A stretch of DNA of 64,000 bases from Oscarella lobularis (lineage: Eukaryota > Porifera > Homoscleromorpha > Homosclerophorida > Oscarellidae): positions 2,852,001 through 2,916,000 of the forward strand of contig NC_089184.1 of assembly GCF_947507565.1 (NCBI RefSeq), in the 5' to 3' direction. Position 1 is the stretch's first letter; each line of letters begins with the position of its first letter. Under the pieces are notes generated by a model. The model was given only the letters and a program-made list of their open reading frames with translations. It was not told where the DNA came from and made no database searches. Position numbers and translations under genes: made by a program. This document shows positions 1 to 9,315 of the stretch, one piece after another.

Positions 1-496
1 CTCTTGCGACTACGACACTGTAACAATATGGAACATGATTTAATTTTTGTTCTCGTTCTTTCATTCACGTTAGCTCGTCTAGCAGCTTCTCGAGCAACAT
101 TGGCGTTTGTACAAGACCGCTATCGCGCACGTCTAATCGAATCGGTCGTAATATGTTTACCTTCGCAAAAGTTGGCGTATGGTTCGCTTGCAGAGAAGCG
201 ATCTCGGCAAGCCAATGATTCAGTTTCAGTCGTAGCTACATGTGTCTAATATCGGCGAATAACCTAATTTTCGATATATAAAGTCTTAGCTAGGAGTCCT
301 GCCGTACATTTAAGAGCTCACAAGTAACACATTCATCACTAGAGGCCTGGCTCTAGCAAAACGACGGTTGCTAAAAAGAACACACAAGCGCTAATTGCGA
401 CACCATATACTGAGACATAACAGTACAGAAAGAAACATACAAGAAAGATCGAACTTATAAACGTTTGAGTCTTCACGCTTTTTGATTTCACGTATC
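1..496. other. No recognisable gene
   Basis: Downstream flank of the first MACPF-ApeC gene. Only short, composition-like open frames on both strands and no domain motif. I see nothing to annotate. Confidence 0.5.
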
Positions 497-2263
497 TTAC
501 GTAGCCATGTACAAGCAGAAGTGAAGCCTGTGATTCCACTGATCGGCGTCATCGTAAGGAGAGGCACCACTTTGAGAGTCCAAGTTACCATTGTCTTCAT
601 CGTTCCAATGAAGAGTGTGAGGAAAGGGCCCTTTCATGCCGTACACTTCCTGGCAAAGAGATCCTGCCTTTAGCAAGACGAAATCTTTGTCAATAGGAAG
701 ATAGATAGGATTATAAGGATATCCATCTCGCCTGCAGCAGAAGTATATCCTTGTGTTGTAGTTGTACTTTCCATCAGGAAGAGCTCCCCCTACGTAGTTC
801 GAATTGTCGCTGTTCTCATCATCCCAGAAAATAGAACCACTTTCGAATCCAGGTGGGCATGACAGTTTTTTCAAAATGCAATAATCTCCGGCAGGCCATT
901 CAGTCGTTTCGGAACCGTTTTCGATGTCGTCTATTTCATGCATGCAAAACCTCAATTGAATATTGTCAACCTGGTCAACCAAACTGTTTATTCGGAAAAT
1001 ATTATTTGCTGGCACATAGCTTGGAGATGCGCGCGGGTCGTTAGTGTCAAAGTAACGGTATCCAAATGCCCAGTCTTTACCTGGACACTCTTTACCTGGA
1101 AACTGAACGAGGCCGTACGTGCCACGAGGCCAGCCAAGACGGACGGCATAAGAAGTCGAGTCAACATTTGGCTTAACGGCACTTCTGTAAGACGCGTGTT
1201 CTTTGAGAGCTGTTTGAATATTTCCAAGACGGTTTAAAACTTCTTCATCCTTCGTATAACTGCAAGATATAAATTTGTCAATAGCTGTAAGTTTGATCGA
1301 AATTGGCTCAGAAAACTGCACTTCCGCATCGGCTTCTTCCCAGTCTTCCGTGGCTTCGTTCCAATAGATAGTGCTGCCTTTGGAACTAGTTCTTTTCGTC
1401 GCTTTGCTAATCATATCAGAAGAGGACGTCTCGGCCAACGTACCAACGTCGACGCTTACTGCGCCAGTGATTCCAGAATAGCTGAGAGACGCTTGTACGC
1501 CGACGTCGAGTTGTGTCATAGCGTACTTGGCGACGTCCGAGAAGGACGACTGGTACTCTTCGATATAAGTGCTACCAACCGTCGCCTCTGTGATGACGTG
1601 AGTTCCCCACTCCTTAAGAAATGTCCCGTACGCATCTCGGTTGTATGTTGCGGGAAGAGACTTGACTCGGTTGACAAACATATTCGTCAGGGAATATTCC
1701 GAACTGTTCTCTGCCATTTCAAGTTTATACCTTGCTGCGCCTCGAATACACGAGCGCACGGTTTCGTAGTAAATTCGCTTCTGCTGTTGAAAGCCGCTCT
1801 TCTTTTCTTGAAAACTAGAACTCAACGTAAAAGCATAGTCCACTAAGCCGAACGAGCCCTCCGCCGAAACACTGACGTCTACTTCCAAATTCTTCTGATA
1901 GCTTGATTCTCCCAAATCGATTTTGCTTGCTTTGGCGAGGGTGCACGCAGTCCGCTCGAAGTATTCGATTTGGTCAGCTATGTGGTACCTACCGTCGTCA
2001 GACAGGTGATTACATGTGTAGGTTTTAGCAAGAATAACGTGCGAGCTTTTGATTCCAGGGTCGGTAGCAGTCTCTCTTATTCGGTCTCCGCGCGGATTTC
2101 CGTCAAGGATATTGTAGCCGGCGCCCAGATAACGAGTCGCCGCTGTACGCGGTGGAAATCCGTCTGCGCAAGCATTCTGAAGAGCGCACGGCTTCTTGGA
2201 CGAGCTGCATGAACTGCTTGCTAAAGAGATCGCGATAGAACACGCAAGTACAGCAAGTTGCAT
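497..2263 (-). CDS. Apextrin-like MACPF-ApeC secreted protein, copy 1
   Basis: Single open exon of 588 residues. A hydrophobic N-terminus (about residues 1-18) looks like a signal peptide. Residues about 45-340 read as a MACPF/perforin-like domain: a WGTH motif at 219-222 followed by a small-residue step matches the family signature (aromatic-G-T-H), with glycine-rich and amphipathic stretches either side. Residues about 378-585 are an apextrin C-terminal (ApeC) domain, opening with WPRGTYGL, then WPAGDYCILKK, IFWDDENSD, LPDGKYNYNTRI, YFCC and ending HRLHFCLY. MACPF proteins can form membrane pores; ApeC domains of other animals bind microbial cell-wall material, so a secreted defence or developmental matrix role is inferred, not shown. 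There is no intron, unlike most neighbours. It is divergent to a paralog at 3606. Start chosen at the first ATG before the signal peptide. Confidence 0.9.
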   Translation of the reverse strand: MQLAVLACSIAISLASSSCSSSKKPCALQNACADGFPPRTAATRYLGAGYNILDGNPRGDRIRETATDPGIKSSHVILAKTYTCNHLSDDGRYHIADQIEYFERTACTLAKASKIDLGESSYQKNLEVDVSVSAEGSFGLVDYAFTLSSSFQEKKSGFQQQKRIYYETVRSCIRGAARYKLEMAENSSEYSLTNMFVNRVKSLPATYNRDAYGTFLKEWGTHVITEATVGSTYIEEYQSSFSDVAKYAMTQLDVGVQASLSYSGITGAVSVDVGTLAETSSSDMISKATKRTSSKGSTIYWNEATEDWEEADAEVQFSEPISIKLTAIDKFISCSYTKDEEVLNRLGNIQTALKEHASYRSAVKPNVDSTSYAVRLGWPRGTYGLVQFPGKECPGKDWAFGYRYFDTNDPRASPSYVPANNIFRINSLVDQVDNIQLRFCMHEIDDIENGSETTEWPAGDYCILKKLSCPPGFESGSIFWDDENSDNSNYVGGALPDGKYNYNTRIYFCCRRDGYPYNPIYLPIDKDFVLLKAGSLCQEVYGMKGPFPHTLHWNDEDNGNLDSQSGASPYDDADQWNHRLHFCLYMAT

Positions 2264-2331
2264 CTCTGGCTAATGACCGGCTCCGAGGCGACGAGGCGAA
2301 GGACTGACTGCTTTCCGGCGAAAGCGGTGGC

Positions 2332-2340
2332 TTTTAATAC
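2332..2340 (-). promoter_or_regulatory. TATA-like box of MACPF-ApeC copy 1
   Basis: Read on the minus strand the sequence is TATTAAAAG, about 70 bp upstream of the start codon at 2263. Position and composition fit a core promoter; no transcription start is proven. Confidence 0.4.
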
Positions 2341-2642
2341 TTGCTTGGGCGTGCAGCGGATGCGTGCAATTATGCAATTAAAGAGCCACCTGGAGAAGCA
2401 ATACAGATCGGTGTACAGAATGAGACTTCCCATTTTTTTGACAACTTGCTGCACTATTTGCTACAAGAGGATTGCGATATACGAAAATAGGCCTATACCT
2501 CGGTAAAACGTCCTACTCTGAGGCTAATACATGGTGCGAAGGAGTGATTGCTTGGGGGCATCATGGGTGGCTTCATATTGTTTTTCTCTGACAGCTGACG
2601 CACGCAAGGACACCTTCTTGCGCCAAGAACATTGATTGCTCT

Positions 2643-2712
2643 GACAGCTGACGCACGACAGCTGACGCACGACAGCTGACGCACGACAGCTGACGCACGA
2701 CAGCTGACGCAC
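2643..2712. repeat. 14-bp tandem repeat, five copies
   Basis: Five exact head-to-tail copies of GACAGCTGACGCAC, with a sixth isolated copy at 2590-2603. Each unit contains the palindrome CAGCTG, an E-box core. Open frames here (minus strand, residues like SCVSCRASAV) are products of the repeat, not a gene. Confidence 0.9.
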
Positions 2713-3537
2713 GACACATTTTTGAGCCAAAATACCCCAATAAAATCCGCCCTCCATTAGAAGCCGCCCTCGATTAGAAGCCGCAAAAATTTCCTTTTAT
2801 CGTAAAGGAGAAGCCGCGCGCGAACTTGAAAATGTGTTTCACTGCTTTTTTGCATAAGGCAAAGCCACTCAGATACCATTGCAAACGATTTTACGAGAAA
2901 TATAACCCTAGCGCTCGAACAGAGACCGCACTTTTTCTGCAGCTACTATTGACTTGGGCCACGGCTGTTATTGGGGACTTTACGGTAGGATATGCAAAGC
3001 GCGCCGAAAGTAACTCCTCTGAGAATCCTGCAGCTAATTAGTGTTGATTGCTGCAACAGCTGTGTTGCTTTCCTGTACACTATTGAATAACGGTGATGTG
3101 TTTGATCGTGCATCTGTTCCTTCAGTGCAACTGGCAGTTCATGCTGATAAGACAAGGATCATGCATTGACTCACATTTGTCGTCTTTGTAGAAAATGTTG
3201 GGTTAGCCATCTCTCCTTCTGGAGCAGAAAGGATTTTCTCAGCAGACAGCAAGAACGTAATACAATGTTTTCACTCATTCACTTATGTAATCTATCAGTG
3301 GCACCACAGCTGGCTCATGTATCCTAATACAAGCTCAAGCCATCTGTTCAGTTTGCCACCACATGCAGCACCTTAGCTTTTAGGCTTTTAGCAGTCGCAA
3401 TGTTAAAACTTATCTCCAACGGTTTGATAGCTCCTTGCATCTGAACAGAACGGCAGATGTTTTTTATGTAGCACCAGCTGCACAAACCGCACGCTAATTG
3501 AATTAATGACCTCAATCATTGCAGCCCTTCAGAGTGT

Positions 3538-3572
3538 CTACATAAAGCCGTGGTCTTGCACTTGCAGTCAGT
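3538..3572 (+). promoter_or_regulatory. Core promoter of MACPF-ApeC copy 2
   Basis: CATAAAG at 3541-3547 followed about 25 bp later by a TCAGT initiator-like motif, then a short leader before the ATG at 3606. Spacing fits a TATA-Inr promoter; inferred from sequence only. Confidence 0.4.
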
Positions 3573-3605
3573 ACAAGCGCTACTCTCGTGATTGACAAGC
3601 CACTC

Positions 3606-5396
3606 ATGTTCGCTGCTTTCTATCTTCTCATTGTTTTAGCTCCAACTCTATACGCTGAGACCTGCACGTCGAACAATGATGTCAGTCAGTCCTGCTCACC
3701 TGACACCGCCGCATCTTGCACAGAACGACCGCCGGTCGCACCATCAACCCAGTTTCTTGGCGTTGGCTATAACCTTCTCACCGGAAACCCAGACGATACC
3801 AGTCGCGGTGTTGACCCAGGAATAAAGGTCAATCGGCGCATCATGAAGCTGACAACCAACTGCAGTAAGACGACCAGCGACGGCAAGTACCTTCTACCGG
3901 ATCAAGCGTACTTTTCGCGCCGGCTGTCGTGCAATGTGCAGGAGTTGACAGAGGTTACTCAAAACGCAGCACAACTTCGCGATCAATTGAGAGTGAATGT
4001 CGGCGTCGAAGCGTCAGGGTCGTACGGTCTGTTTGACTTTGCCTTCACGGCTAACAACAATTTTCAGAAAGAAGAAAAAAAGTTCGAAAAGAAAGGCAGG
4101 TTTGTTTTCTCTAAGACTAGGACTTGTGAACGCGGAACGGCTCGATATCTGCTCGGGAATCGTCAGCAGTCAGATATCGGTCTCTCAGAAGAGTTCGAAG
4201 CTTCTATTCGGTCGCTTCCAGCAAAGTACGCAGATAGCAGAGCGACATATTGCTCGTTTCTAGAAAATTGGGGAACTCATTTTATTCGAGAAATCGATTC
4301 GGGAAGCAAGTACACCGAAAGCTACGAGTCTACCACGTCCGAATCAGCTAAGTACGCTATGCAAAACAACGCAGCGGGAGTTTCTTTTTCAGGAGGCGCA
4401 CTTGGCCAAACTTTGTCTGCGTCGGTTCAAGTGAGGACGCTGGCTGAGGACGAAAAATACTTGATGTCTTTGTTATCAACTAAGAAAGTCATTAACAAAG
4501 GCAGTAGTATATACTGGAACGGACAGACGTATGTCGTACCTCCGGGCAGTGAGAACGTCGAGCCACTTAAGTTAAAGCTCTCGTCAATTGCGTCGGTTTT
4601 AAACTGTGATTTCACAACAGATGAAGAAGTTATTAGCCGAAAAAAAGAAATTGAGACTGCTTTAAGAAACTACGGCACTTCTTGCGGGCTTTCAGTATCT
4701 CTTCCGCAAAATGCACTCCACGCCACGCAATTCAAATATTGGCCTAAAGATACGTACGGCTTGATTAAGCCTAGCGGTGTCGATTGCGAGAAATACTCCT
4801 CTATACCCGGTACTAACGAGTGGCTCGAAGGTACACGTTTTCAAGACACAGAATCGAGCAGCAGATTTAGCAATTCTCCGCTAAAGGTCGATGCAGTATT
4901 AGATCATTACAATAACGTTCGTTGGAAGTTTTGCATAAGGGTCACGAATAACGTGAGAAATAGTTTGGTTGACTTATCTCAGCATTTTCCGTGGCCTACA
5001 GGCAGCTACTGCATACTTAAAAAAATCAATTGCCCAACAGGCTTCAAGAACAAAGAGATATTCTGGGACGACGAAGATACAAGTCACAATTGGTTCCAAG
5101 GTACTCTTCCTGATGGCACCTACAATTATGATACAAGAATGGAGTTCTGCTGTCGAAATGACGGCCTCACATCTACCCCAATGTACCTTCCAACAGAAAC
5201 TCCTTTTATTCTTATGCCAACAAGCCCAGCTTGCCAGCAGGTGGTAGGAATGACCGTAGAACAAGAGTGGATAGTATGGGACGACGAAAATACGGATAAC
5301 GACGACTATAACTCTCCTACCCAGCCAAGGCCTTACGACAGCTGGCCTACAAGGTACGAGCACCAGCTCCACTTTTGCTACTACGAAGCAAAGTAG
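3606..5396 (+). CDS. Apextrin-like MACPF-ApeC secreted protein, copy 2
   Basis: Single exon of 596 residues. The open frame extends upstream to a GTG at 3588, but the first ATG is 3606 and opens directly into a signal peptide (MFAAFYLLIVLAPTLYAE), so that start is preferred. MACPF region about residues 48-340 with WGTH at 222-225 and a GSKY turn after it. ApeC domain about 379-593, opening WPKDTYGL, with WPTGSYCILKK, IFWDDEDTS, LPDGTYNYDTRM, FCC and closing HQLHFCYY. Domain order, length and cysteine pattern match the minus-strand neighbour throughout, so the two are paralogs from an inverted (head-to-head) duplication that have since diverged. Likely secreted. Pore formation or microbe binding is family knowledge and not demonstrated here. 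Confidence 0.9.
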   Translation: MFAAFYLLIVLAPTLYAETCTSNNDVSQSCSPDTAASCTERPPVAPSTQFLGVGYNLLTGNPDDTSRGVDPGIKVNRRIMKLTTNCSKTTSDGKYLLPDQAYFSRRLSCNVQELTEVTQNAAQLRDQLRVNVGVEASGSYGLFDFAFTANNNFQKEEKKFEKKGRFVFSKTRTCERGTARYLLGNRQQSDIGLSEEFEASIRSLPAKYADSRATYCSFLENWGTHFIREIDSGSKYTESYESTTSESAKYAMQNNAAGVSFSGGALGQTLSASVQVRTLAEDEKYLMSLLSTKKVINKGSSIYWNGQTYVVPPGSENVEPLKLKLSSIASVLNCDFTTDEEVISRKKEIETALRNYGTSCGLSVSLPQNALHATQFKYWPKDTYGLIKPSGVDCEKYSSIPGTNEWLEGTRFQDTESSSRFSNSPLKVDAVLDHYNNVRWKFCIRVTNNVRNSLVDLSQHFPWPTGSYCILKKINCPTGFKNKEIFWDDEDTSHNWFQGTLPDGTYNYDTRMEFCCRNDGLTSTPMYLPTETPFILMPTSPACQQVVGMTVEQEWIVWDDENTDNDDYNSPTQPRPYDSWPTRYEHQLHFCYYEAK

Positions 5397-6849
5397 GTCG
5401 CGGAGTTAAAAAAGGAGACATTTGAATTACTTCTGCTGCATGTCAATGCCTAAACGTTTATTGTAACTGATGTCAAGTTCTGTGATGTTGCCTTTAATGT
5501 TTTGTCTTTCGATTGATCTATGTAAGAGTTTTGTCTGTAATCATGCAAAGTAGCTAAGAGGCGCAAGTGTTCTTTGATTGATCATGGTAGAGTGTGGTTC
5601 TTCACTAAAACGGAAGGACCACTATACGTCAATAGTTTCGACCTTAATTCGTTGTCAGTGTTGCCGCGTAAAATTTTATTTTAGCGTAATGTTTTAGGCA
5701 AAATAACTAAAAGAAAGATGGCGAATATCTTTAAAAAAGCGTTTCAGTGCGCCAGTTCTTTTCTAAGAGTTCTACAAGCGAGCGATCTTTTCTCTGCTGT
5801 GAGAAAAATTAAATCTTATCTTTGTTGTTCAACGGAGGAAGGAGCGATGAAATTGTTCGATCATTCCTTCTTACCTATATTCCCGTCGTCAGATTATAGC
5901 AATAGAAGCAGAATTTTGAGTAGGTAGAGAAGACTCACTGGGACACCGTAAAGGCTACTCTCGACGATATACTTGTACCGTGAGCAGAAGAGAAAGAAGC
6001 GCGTTTAAATTCTGCACTTCAGTCATCAATTCATTGACTTTTTTCAAAGAACGGCAGCGTAGCAGTGCACTGCCCCTACCAATGGCATTTTAGTGAGTCT
6101 ATAAGGGTCGTTTGCGTGGACCACATCCTTACAGCACGAGGGGCGGATGTCCTACTTGCTGACCAGTATCCCACCCCATTCATGTCACCAAGCCCTTTTC
6201 TTCCAACAGGTACGTCTGTTCTCTTCTTTTTCTTCAGTTCGCTCTCCGTGGTGATAACCAGTTGTAATCGCGAGCGGGATTCACATAGGGACGTCATGGG
6301 TTGGACTGTCGTTTAGAAGCGGTAGTGCCGGCGTGCTCAAACACGTTGTAATTGAGAAGGCCGGATTCGAAGTAATGGGCGCTCTGAAGGTCCAAAGGAG
6401 AGCTTTTCGGTCGCTGACAGATGTCATCGTCGAAAGCTGTTTGTCTTCTGCAGTTCATCTGCTGTCGGGTACTGAGAATACAATGCAATTGCAAGGACGT
6501 CTGGTCCTTATGATCCTATTGTTTTGGACTACATATGCGCTACACTGTTATATACAACACAGAAGTCATGCAAAAGTTAAGTTAATAAAAGGCTGGAAAA
6601 GGTGGTTTCCTCTCAGGAAAATTGGTGTAGTTTGCCTGAATGATTGACATTTCTTTGCAATACGCTCCGATCCTTAACTAACCTAATTAATTAATGTGTA
6701 ACCATCTATGACGTAACCGTACTGCTGAGGATGAATGAACGAGGAGAGGACGTCGATCAGGAGCAGATCAAGCAGATACGGGAGGGTTGGATTGAGAGAA
6801 TGGAACGATAGGGAACTTTAGACTCCCTGCTTTCCCGGATCGACAAGAC
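5397..6849. other. Intergenic, nothing recognised
   Basis: Downstream of MACPF-ApeC copy 2. Small open frames (5718-5927, 6333-6647) show no domain, no conserved composition and no splice-linked partner. I see no gene. Confidence 0.45.
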
Positions 6850-7376
6850 ATGACTTCTCCATTCGATCTCCCCGAAGTTCTACACGATATTATACGTCGT
6901 TGCGACGCTCGCACTCTCTCCTCGGCGTACTGTGTCAATCGGCTGTGGTGCGCAACGGCCAATCGCGTGAGAAACAACGCTTCGAGGCCCTTTGCCACGC
7001 ACGTAAACTTAGGCTCGACTACGTCGAGTGTCTGCGCGACATCGTCGTGTTCGTCGAGTCCCCTCAACGTTGTCCCGCCGCTGTAATCGTTTTCGTGACG
7101 CACAGCGCGTCGATATTCGATCGAGAGGACACTGAACCGGAAGTGACGTCACTTTGCCACAAAGTCCCGTCGAACTGCATATTAGGCGTCATCGGCGAAA
7201 CGGGTCGCGTTTTCATTCCTACCGATCGACAACCGTTCGTCATGACAACGCTCGTCATTCCGCGATGTCGCCTTCAACTTTTCGGCGTAAATGGCTGCAA
7301 AAAACCAGACGATTTCACTGAAAATGCAATTCGAAGCATATTCACAAATGACGACTATCGCTGCAGGCTATGGTGA
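6850..7376 (+). pseudogene. FBXO22-like F-box/FIST gene, frameshifted copy 1
   Basis: The ATG at 6850 opens into an F-box-like motif (FDLPEVLHDIIRRCDARTLS then NRLWCATANRVR). The frame then moves by one: from about 6963 the other frame continues with EALCHARKLRLDYVECL, SNCILGVIGETGRVFIP and LQLFGVN, which resembles the start of the FIST domain of the E3-ligase adaptor FBXO22. A related copy at 19.58 kb has four more bases at the breakpoint and stays in frame there, so a 4-bp deletion in this copy is likely. The FIST domain is cut short at a stop at 7376, far below the roughly 400 residues usual for the family. F-box proteins recruit substrates to SCF ubiquitin ligases; this copy probably cannot. 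Confidence 0.55.
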
Positions 7377-7602
7377 CCTAGATTTCCCTTAAATAATTAT
7401 TTGTCGCAAATAATGCGAAAACCCTATCCTTACCGCCCACCTCTACTTAGACGAGAAAATCCGTCACGCCAACTAGATAAATAAGAGCCCATTTCGAGAC
7501 GATCGTTCGAGAAATGCGCCCTGGAAAGGATCTCCGGCACATCATCGACATGACCAATCCTACCTAACTCACTGAACGAATTAACAACGCGTTGGTGTAA
7601 TA

Positions 7603-8703
7603 GAGTCATTCAGGTGTTTTCGGACAGCCTGAATATCGGACAAGCGTACTGAGCCCCTGGTGCAACGAACCCCAACCCCCTTTACCTGCGTTGCAACCTT
7701 GCTTGTTGAGAAACAACCACACAAAATTGCAGAGCCATTCGTTACACGCATGCTACAGGAGGCGTCATTTTGTATTCCCGGACATTGACATACGAAGTCG
7801 GACAGCATCAGATAAAGCGGACAGGCCTTCTAGCGGCTATTCCTTTGCACCATTACAGCACTTATTATATAACGTTCGAAAGCGCTTTCCTTGCTCTTTC
7901 ACGTGGTGCAAACGGTTTTGCTAAAAATGCAATTGCCTTTGAATTACGAATTTTTGAAAAACGTCAGTTTTTCGCCTATTTTTTAAACTTTTTCTAAGGT
8001 CGTAACTCAAAGTTTGCACCATGAAACAATTCCATTTCTTAGTTTAAACATTGAAAATAGTGATTTTTTAATTTTACGTGACTACTAGCTCTTAGTTGGA
8101 CGTTTTGAACGGGATCGATTATCTTAGAAAAGCTTTCCAGCCAATACTTCTTGCCTATTTAACATCTTTTAAAGCCTGTTTCGACAGAATCGAGCTGACT
8201 ACTAGCTTTCGTGGCCGCTTGCTTCGTGCTGCGCTAAACCGTTTTATCGTTGAAAGTCAGAACCACATTCGAAATGAAAGAATCTAGTTTCACGAAAGCA
8301 GCGTCGTTATCTTCTCCGTCTATTCGACAATTTTTTTCCAGTTGTTGCTTTCCCCACTCGATCGCCGAAAAAACAGCCAAAGCCCACGCCATTTCCATAA
8401 AAGCACGCGGCAAGCTGCGACTGTCAGCTCGATTCTGTCGAAACAGGCTTTTAAAGATGTTAAATAGGCAAGAAGTATTGGCTGGAAAGCTTTTCTAAGA
8501 TAATCGAACCCTTCAAAAGAGTAGTCACGCTAAATTAAAAAAATAACTTTTTTCTATGTCTAAACTAAGCAATGGCATTGTATCATGGTGCAAACTTTGT
8601 GTTACGACCTTAGAAAAGTTTCAAAAATTGGCGAAAAACTGCCTTTTTTAAAAATTCGTAATTCAAAGGCAATTGCTTTTTTAGCAAAATTGTTTGCACC
8701 ACG
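7603..8703. mobile_element. Long-TIR non-autonomous element, right end truncated
   Basis: Preceded by TA at 7601-7602, the element opens GAGTCATTCAGG and carries five CGGACA hexamers (7621, 7637, 7779, 7799, 7818). Positions 7865-7901 differ at only 4 of 37 bases from 44507-44543 in another element. An inner inverted repeat follows: left arm 7902-8199, right arm 8423-8703. The matching right terminus cannot be found after 8703, so the outer right arm seems deleted. No transposase is encoded. Confidence 0.65.
7902..8703. repeat. Imperfect inverted repeat with 223-bp spacer
   Basis: Arms of about 298 and 281 bp, both bounded by CGTGGTGCAAAC on the outside and CGAGCTGAC on the inside, able to fold as a long hairpin. 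Open frames inside (8096-8287, 8250-8498) are readings of the arms. Confidence 0.85.
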
Positions 8704-9315
8704 GGTGGGGGCCTCTCCATGAAAAACTGACCCAGAGGGTCACTCGTTTAGGGAGGTCTGAATTTTTATGACAAACCGTTTTCCTTTAATCACTTCAACT
8801 TCACGGCTGTCATGCATGTGTGGTCACGGGACAGCAGGTGTCACTTGCGGGCGAGTTCCTGGACAGCAAGTATCACGTGCGGGCGAGTCCCCTGGTCCCT
8901 AGGTGTGGCCGCGTTTTCCGCGCATTTCCAAATCACAGGTAGGCTTCTTTGCGATATTGTGTGGCTTTTCTTCACTTTCACCAAATGTATGCTGTGCAGT
9001 TCAAACTAAAAGGCTCTTTGACCTGCCAATACCGTATTTACTCTAATAGACCCATTCGATCCTCTAACGAAGCAACACTCTAAACAACTTTGCTACGGAC
9101 CATCGCTCAAGCACGTAAGAACGTGAGTTAACATTGGTTTTGAAACAAAATACTGAAAAAATTGACGCTGCTGCTTTTCATAGAGTAAATACGTACAATC
9201 GACACCAAATTAGACGGTCTCAGTATTGCGCACGCTAAGGCCTCTTTGATGCCATAGAATATTTTGGTGCGATTTTTTAGAGTTCCTCGCGCGGTTTTTG
9301 GACAGCTTGCAAGCG

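Larger units (their letters stand above)
2264..3605. other. Divergent intergenic region between the apextrin pair
   Basis: About 1.3 kb shared by two divergent promoters. It holds a 14-bp tandem repeat (2643-2712), a short repeated ATTAGAAGCCGC motif near 2756-2785, and a stretch near 3195-3240 that weakly resembles the C-terminal end of a hAT transposase. No convincing gene. Confidence 0.5.
7377..9315. other. Intergenic region dominated by a foldback element
   Basis: Gene-free. Contains the left end of a long-TIR element at 7603 and its inner inverted repeat (7902-8703). The rest, 8750-9315, is upstream sequence of the 8-TM gene with no motif I can name. Confidence 0.5.

Noticed and set aside
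2493-2757. Cysteine-rich minus-strand frames between the apextrin genes
   Set aside because: Produced by the 14-bp tandem repeat.
3190-3260. hAT transposase-like ending (PSGAERIFSAD)
   Set aside because: Only a dozen residues match loosely, with no rest of the transposase and no terminal repeats.
3588-3605. Open frame of MACPF-ApeC copy 2 extending to a GTG at 3588
   Set aside because: Nuclear animal genes start at ATG; the ATG at 3606 leads directly into a signal peptide.
4974-5372. 132-residue minus-strand frame inside MACPF-ApeC copy 2
   Set aside because: Antisense shadow of a strongly supported coding exon.
8701-8760. Right terminus of the 7.6-kb element at GGGTCACTCGTTTA
   Set aside because: Only GTCACTC is vaguely similar to the expected GACTC tip and the outer arm is missing.
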